NCBI GenBank assembly: GCA_022701365.1
Contig: JAKUHH010000090.1
Location: 869,393 to 933,392 of the forward strand
Source of the DNA: Mycocentrospora acerina
Lineage: Eukaryota; Ascomycota; Dothideomycetes; Pleosporales
Reading direction: 5' to 3'
Length of the DNA: 64,000 bases
The position numbers and the translations under genes were made by a program. Position 1 is the first letter of the stretch, and every line of letters starts with the position of its first letter. A model generated the notes under the pieces. That model was not told the origin of the DNA. It did no database searches and saw only the letters and a list, made by a program, of their open reading frames with translations. Positions 61,001-64,000 of the stretch are shown here, piece after piece.

Positions 61001-61383
61001 TCCTCACCACATCGACTTCACTAGCCTCCATCCGCTCCCTCGTAGGCAAAGCCATGCGCGAAATCTCTGACCTAACCATTCTAGGCCCCTCGGACCCCGC
61101 ACCCATAGGCTGCGCTATCTATACTATTGGCTCCGCAGCCACTATATTTTTCGACGTCAAAGGCCATGTTGATGTTGAAAGGGAAATTGTTCGTGCCATC
61201 GCCAAGCTACAGAAGACGACTGAGACTGTTACCAATCAGAAAAAGGTTATGGCTGTTACGGACTACGAGCAAAAAGTCAGTGATGCAGCCAAGGAGGGTA
61301 ACCAGGAGAAATTGAAGGAGGTGGAAACGGAGAGCTGGAATCTGCAGCGCAGCATTGAGCAGTTTCAGCAGTTGAGGTTGTGA
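58079..61383 (+). pseudogene. Valyl-tRNA synthetase copy with premature stops
   Basis: The whole enzyme can be read but not as one frame. There is a Lys-rich N-terminal extension. The class I motif is PPPNVTAKLHCGHA (HIGH type, about 58550), followed by NWSTKLNTALSTLEV and ATTRPETMLGDTAIAV (editing domain). Then come DVLDTWFSAGIWPFST, ETGWDTLFFWVARR, and the KMSKS site, which here reads KMSKL (60159). The tRNA-binding region and the C-terminal helix are also present. TAG replaces a sense codon at 58466-58468 (AWYD-stop-WEKEG, normally Trp), 59114-59116 and 59567-59569. A one-base insertion in a TTTT run near 59720-59724 shifts frame after CPAYF. An intron at about 59852-59918 still has GT-AG ends. 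The 3' 1.5 kb (59919-61383) is open. A functional copy must exist elsewhere because this enzyme is essential. Confidence 0.85.
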
Positions 61384-62596
61384 GCTGTTAAGGAAGTGAA
61401 AGAGAGATATTTTTTGCTTTCCTTACTACAAAGAGAGAGATACGAAGGATGATTGTGAGCTCTTTAATAAAACATTTCAAGATTTTGGTCTCATATAAAG
61501 ATAGAATTTCGTAGTATAAAAGATTATCGGGACGTTTTTAACTCAAAGGTCATGATAGACTAGAATTAAAATTCTGGACGCCCATGCTTCCATAGAATAC
61601 AGTCTGTATAAACAAGCATGATCTGTCTTTGGCTTCTACTTTAGTATCAATGGAACATTTATTGACTTTTGGTCACGCCCGCCTATTCCTGTCCTACGCT
61701 GGATGATTGTTACGATGGCTTTGGCCAGGAAATAATGGTCCAAGCTTTCTCATTCAACGTTTTGCGAATTGAATGATTCAATTTCTCCCTTCTTCATACT
61801 AGAAGATTAAAATGCAAATTGAGAAGAAGAGTGAGGGATATGTGCACATAGAGTATGAGAAGGGCGACGATTACAGTCGCCGCCTCAATAGGGGACATAT
61901 TCATCACTAGCAATGAACAATTGCAATGTAGCGAGACTAGCAGAATGTCATGATAGTGATGATGCCGAAAATGAGAAAGTAGCCATGTTCTACCTGCACC
62001 ACCCTTACCAATGGCTTTAATTTTCAAATGAGTGGGCAATACTAACGCGCACGAGTAATACAACAACAAAAGAGAATTATGTAATCATCTTAGCTAAAGG
62101 CTAAATGCCGTGAAAAACAAGTCAATAGGAATGAGGCTGACCATCACTCTATAATATCACATTCTGTAAAATGACCCCCTCTTTATCCCACCACTTTTTG
62201 AGACTTAGTGGTGAAAGCTACGTGCTCAACAGAATTTCCAGTGTGTTTGTTCAATCGAAACAAACCCAGCAGGGGCTGCGGAGGTGCTACCGAATCAGTT
62301 CATTCGACGTCTCTGTGTAGCACTCGCTCCGCACCTTTTTGGGATCTTAAGAGAAACCCCACGGCTTGGGGCAGATACTACCTGACACCTTGCGTTTGCG
62401 ACGGTCCGATGGGGAGCGACAATGAGTGGATACACATTGAGAAATTTGCCAAAAATATTTAGCTCTGTGGAGAACAACTACTAAAAACTAGCGCGAAAAG
62501 TTCGAATACCGTGTCCGTGCACTCAATGCGCGGATTCACTCAATGCGCACCCATCAGAAACTAGCCTAAACTTCAACACGACGTGAATCCACCAAA
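61384..62596. other. Intergenic region before the transposase remnant
   Basis: No gene recognised. CACTCAATGCGC occurs twice (62520-62531, 62537-62548) about 50-75 bases before the transposase start and may belong to the 5' terminal repeat of the element. Confidence 0.5.
62520..62548 (+). repeat. Doubled 12-mer at transposon 5' end
   Basis: CACTCAATGCGC appears twice separated by GGATT, directly upstream of the transposase remnant. Short doubled motifs near the ends are common transposase binding sites in pogo-type elements (inference). The 3' counterpart would lie outside the window. Confidence 0.5.
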
Positions 62597-64000
62597 ATGA
62601 ACTCAATCAAGACTGCAATTAATGCTATTGAAGCGCTAGAGTCAGGAGAAGATTTTTCATATTCAGAAATAGCTAAAAAGTATGGTGTTGTGCGTTCAAC
62701 GTTGACTTGAAGGCACCAAGCTATTACAGCGTTGCGTGCAGCCAGTGCATCTACGCGTTAAAAGCTTAGCCTACAACAAGAGCAGGAGCTTATTAAATAT
62801 ATAGAAAGGCTTACTAAGCAAGGCTTACCACCTACATAAGAGATGATTTAAAATTTTGCCTCGTGTGTGGCTTAAGAGACTGTGAGTGAGAGCTAGGTTA
62901 CACGCTTTATTAACCAGAATTCACACTATCTTACATTACAATGGACGACTGGTATAGACGGCAATTGCTACAAGGCTGATTCAGGGGCTAAATATAAGCT
63001 CTATTTTAACCTGTTAGGCGAGAAAATTAATGAGTATAACGTTATGCCCTGCAATACATACAATATAGATGAGAAAGGCTTTCTCCTTAGTATTACCAGC
63101 CAATCAAAATGAGTGTTTAGCAGGAGAATGTGGGAGAAAAAGGAGGTTACAGCAGCTATCTAGGATGGCTTACGTGAGTAGATAACCCTTATAGCATGTG
63201 TATGTGCAGATAGATTAAGCCTGCTGCCAAGCCTTATATTTAAGGCTGCTAAAAAGGGCATACAATTAAGCTAGGTTAAGGCAATCAAGGCTAGGAAACA
63301 CAAGATTTTTGTCAGCTTGTCACCCTTAGGATGGACTAATAACAATATAGGCCTTGCCTGGCTTAAGCAGGTGTTCAATTGCCACACTAAGGCAAAGGCA
63401 AGGAGATCTCAAAGGCTACTCATCCTTAATAGCCATGGATCTCACGTTTCTATGGATTTCTTAGATTACTGTGATAAGAATAGAATCCTTGTTGCTATCC
63501 TTCCTCCTTACTTAACCTACACGCTCTAGCTACTTGATGTGGCTATGTTTAAGCCTCTCTTAACGGCGTATTTAAAGGAGCTCTTAACTTACCTTCACAA
63601 TAGCCAGGAGCTCCTCCTAGTTAAAAAAGGTAACTTCTTGCCTCTGTTCTGGAGAGCCTGGCAACGCTCCTTTTAAAAAGAGACAATACTGAAGTCTTTT
63701 AAGACAACAGGCATCTCACTATTTAAACTAGCTAAGATACTTAAAAGATTTACTCAGGATAAGCAGGAGTCACTAGAAGGCTCACCTCCTATTAAGACTA
63801 ATTAGAAGAAGTTAGAAAGGCTGTTACACAAGGCAGTAGTTAATAAAAACACAGAAGAAGCTAAAAAGCTTAGTTAAACACTCTACTCCCTTTAAGTTTA
63901 AAATAAGCTGCTTAAGCTTGAAAACCAGGGGCTCTAAAAAGCGCTTATTGTTAAGAAGAGGCAGCAGAAGCGTAGCAAGCCTCTTGATTTGCAACAACGT
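62597..64000 (+). mobile_element. Decayed pogo/Fot1-type DDE transposase, truncated by window end
   Basis: A continuous frame interrupted by more than a dozen stops begins MNSIKTAINAIEALESGEDF, with a psq-type HTH (YSEIAKKYGVVRSTLT). It continues through WTTGIDGNCYKADSGAKY, YNIDEKGFLL (first catalytic Asp) and LLILNSHGSHVSMDFLDYC. The second Asp, normally in LDGHGSH, is Asn here. ILPPYLTYTL-stop-LLDVAMFKPL follows (third Asp region). Stops mostly replace Gln/Trp codons, consistent with C-to-T or G-to-A changes from repeat-induced point mutation. The element cannot be active. The end is cut by the window. Confidence 0.88.

Noticed and set aside
61794..62069. Minus-strand hydrophobic frame as a small membrane protein
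   Set aside because: Leu-rich composition arises from AT-rich repeats; there are no conserved motifs and no clear promoter.

Overview
The window is nuclear DNA of a filamentous ascomycete (Pezizomycotina). Several genes carry short introns of about 40-60 bases with GT-AG ends and CTAAC-like branch sites. The families point the same way: a CFEM/Pth11-type membrane receptor, an arrestin with PY motifs, an isocyanide synthase fused to an NRPS-like enzyme, a siderophore-type MFS carrier and a fungal cystathionine gamma-synthase. A secreted peptide resembling plant RALF suggests a plant-associated lifestyle (inference). Long AT-rich intergenic stretches hold decayed genes and transposon remnants, as expected where repeat-induced point mutation or similar decay operates. 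I could not identify the species.

Layout. 0-4.5 kb: no gene recognised. 4.5-6.5 kb (+): CFEM-domain Pth11-like receptor, six exons. 8.0-9.3 kb (-): mitochondrial sulfide:quinone oxidoreductase. 11.9-12.7 kb (-): class I methyltransferase. 15.8-16.8 kb (-): HSL-type alpha/beta hydrolase, divergent from a broken alcohol-acetyltransferase-like gene (17.4-18.2 kb). 19.3-24.5 kb (+): five-exon isocyanide synthase-adenylation-thiolation-acyltransferase gene of CrmA architecture. It is followed on the same strand by a siderophore-transporter-like MFS gene (25.7-27.4 kb) whose upstream region has two exact copies, in inverted orientation, of a Mac1-type copper-response octamer. 29.8-31.7 kb (-): arrestin-like adaptor. 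34.9-35.6 kb (-): MARVEL-like membrane protein. 37.3-38.2 kb (-): phosphomannomutase pseudogene. 41.1-41.7 kb (-): secreted protein of unknown function. 43.9-44.4 kb: two related LTR-like copies. 45.5-47.1 kb (+): unknown gene with an internally duplicated exon-intron-exon unit. 48.4-50.3 kb (-) and 52.6-54.4 kb (+): divergent acyl-CoA-ligase-like and cystathionine gamma-synthase-like genes. 56.8-57.1 kb (+): RALF-like secreted peptide. 58.1-61.4 kb (+): valyl-tRNA synthetase copy with three in-frame TAG codons and a frameshift. 62.6-64 kb (+): decayed pogo/Fot1-type transposase running off the window end.

How genes may work together. The CrmA-like synthase and adjacent transporter look like a compact isocyanide natural-product locus, possibly copper-responsive. 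The ligase plus PLP enzyme pair could be a second small metabolic locus, but one exon junction of the ligase does not join in frame with the simplest splice sites. The CFEM receptor, small secreted proteins and RALF-like peptide are consistent with a host-interacting fungus. All functions are inferred by reading motifs; no database search was possible.
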